Positions 32,081-32,400 of a DNA stretch of 32,400 nucleotides are shown here, piece after piece. The stretch comes from a virus, in IMG/VR virus record IMGVR_UViG_3300032249_001491, positions 1 through 32,400 of that record; one strand, 5' to 3'. Below the pieces are notes generated by a model, which saw nothing but the letters and a program-made list of their open reading frames with translations, was not told the DNA's origin and did not search any database. A program made the position numbers and the translations under genes. Within the stretch, counting starts at the first letter, position 1. Every line of letters begins with the position of its first letter.

Positions 32081-32400
32081 ACAAACTTATTTAGAAGCAG
32101 TTAAAGATGGCAGTATACGCTATTATGGAGTTGGTTATATTCCGGATCTTAAACCTATCAATTGGTTTGAGAAACTAGGAATTGAAGTAGATGAAGCTGG
32201 CGAATATTATCTAATTGAAGATTTTACTATATCAGATTGGAATCGTTTACATGATTACAGTGGTATTTGGGTTACTTGTGCATGCGGATCTATGTGTGCT
32301 ATCATTCCACGCGATTCTGTAGGCGAACCATTAGACTGGGAACTTAAAGAATTAGGTTTAGAGTTTAATACAGCTATTAGCAAATGTGATCGTGATCTAG
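32073..32400 (+). CDS. WxTCAxGxxC-family paralogue D, partial (cut by window edge)
   Basis: The ATG at 32073-32075 overlaps copy C's stop by eight bases. The frame is open to the window end (109 residues seen). The N-terminus (TYLEAVKDGSIRYYGV; DLKPINWFEKLG) is closest to copy A. The core W66-V-T-C69-A-C71-G-S-M-C75-A-I-I-P-R80 and G-E-P follow, with S-V replacing the usual residue before G-E-P. The similarity of A and D outside the core, with B and C between, suggests more than one duplication step. The array probably continues beyond the window. Confidence 0.8.
   Translation, partial: MSEQTYLEAVKDGSIRYYGVGYIPDLKPINWFEKLGIEVDEAGEYYLIEDFTISDWNRLHDYSGIWVTCACGSMCAIIPRDSVGEPLDWELKELGLEFNTAISKCDRDL

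Noticed and set aside
1-32400. Integrase, transposase or insertion sequence
   Set aside because: No protein with the catalytic motifs and no terminal inverted repeats with target duplications were seen in this window.

Overview
The window is part of a low-GC, tailed double-stranded DNA phage genome, or a prophage or assembled phage contig. The host is probably a Bacteroidota bacterium. Three things support the host: promoter-like boxes of the form TAnnTTTG (the Bacteroidota -7 element) sit in front of leftward genes, Shine-Dalgarno sequences are weak or absent, and the structural module looks like that of crAss-like podoviruses. In that module a PD-(D/E)XK nuclease, TerL, portal, scaffold, HK97-type major capsid protein (MCP), connectors, a very long tail protein and large cargo-like proteins all lie in one direction. 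The crAss-like placement rests on gene order and protein appearance, not on a database search.

From 27.9 kb down to position 1 everything is read leftward. In transcription order: a 118-aa orphan, a small membrane protein, three unknown proteins (323, 93 and 200 aa), the RecB/Cas4-like nuclease, a 186-aa protein in the usual place of a small terminase or packaging factor, TerL, portal, a repeat-plus-glycine-rich fibre-like protein, a 99-aa protein, a scaffold-like acidic protein, the MCP, a 403-aa protein, two proteins with inserted beta modules (261 and 338 aa), three connector or ring-like proteins (280, 140 and 241 aa), a 1422-aa tail protein, and three proteins that look like virion cargo ejected into the host (826, 482 and at least 598 aa, the last cut by the window edge). 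Overlapping stop and start codons (TGATG, ATGA, TAATG) couple many of them. Hairpin terminators after the MCP, the 403-aa gene and the 338-aa gene, together with internal TAnnTTTG boxes, split the block into several transcripts.

From 27.97 to 28.30 kb lies a divergent non-coding region. Right of it everything is read rightward and looks like early or accessory genes: a two-helix membrane protein and a 225-aa unknown protein, each followed by a strong terminator. Then come about 820 bases (29.60-30.42 kb) without a gene but with many short hairpins and direct repeats. After that is a compact cluster: one unknown gene followed by four tandem paralogues (the last cut by the edge) that share a W-x-T-C-A-x-G-x(2)-C-x-x-I-P-R-x(3)-G-E-P-x-D signature.

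The points most worth a second look are the tandem paralogue array, the hairpin-rich non-coding region, a recurring TGCTGACGCA hairpin element restricted to the rightward region, and a near-identical 20-base promoter-leader module used in two places on the leftward strand.
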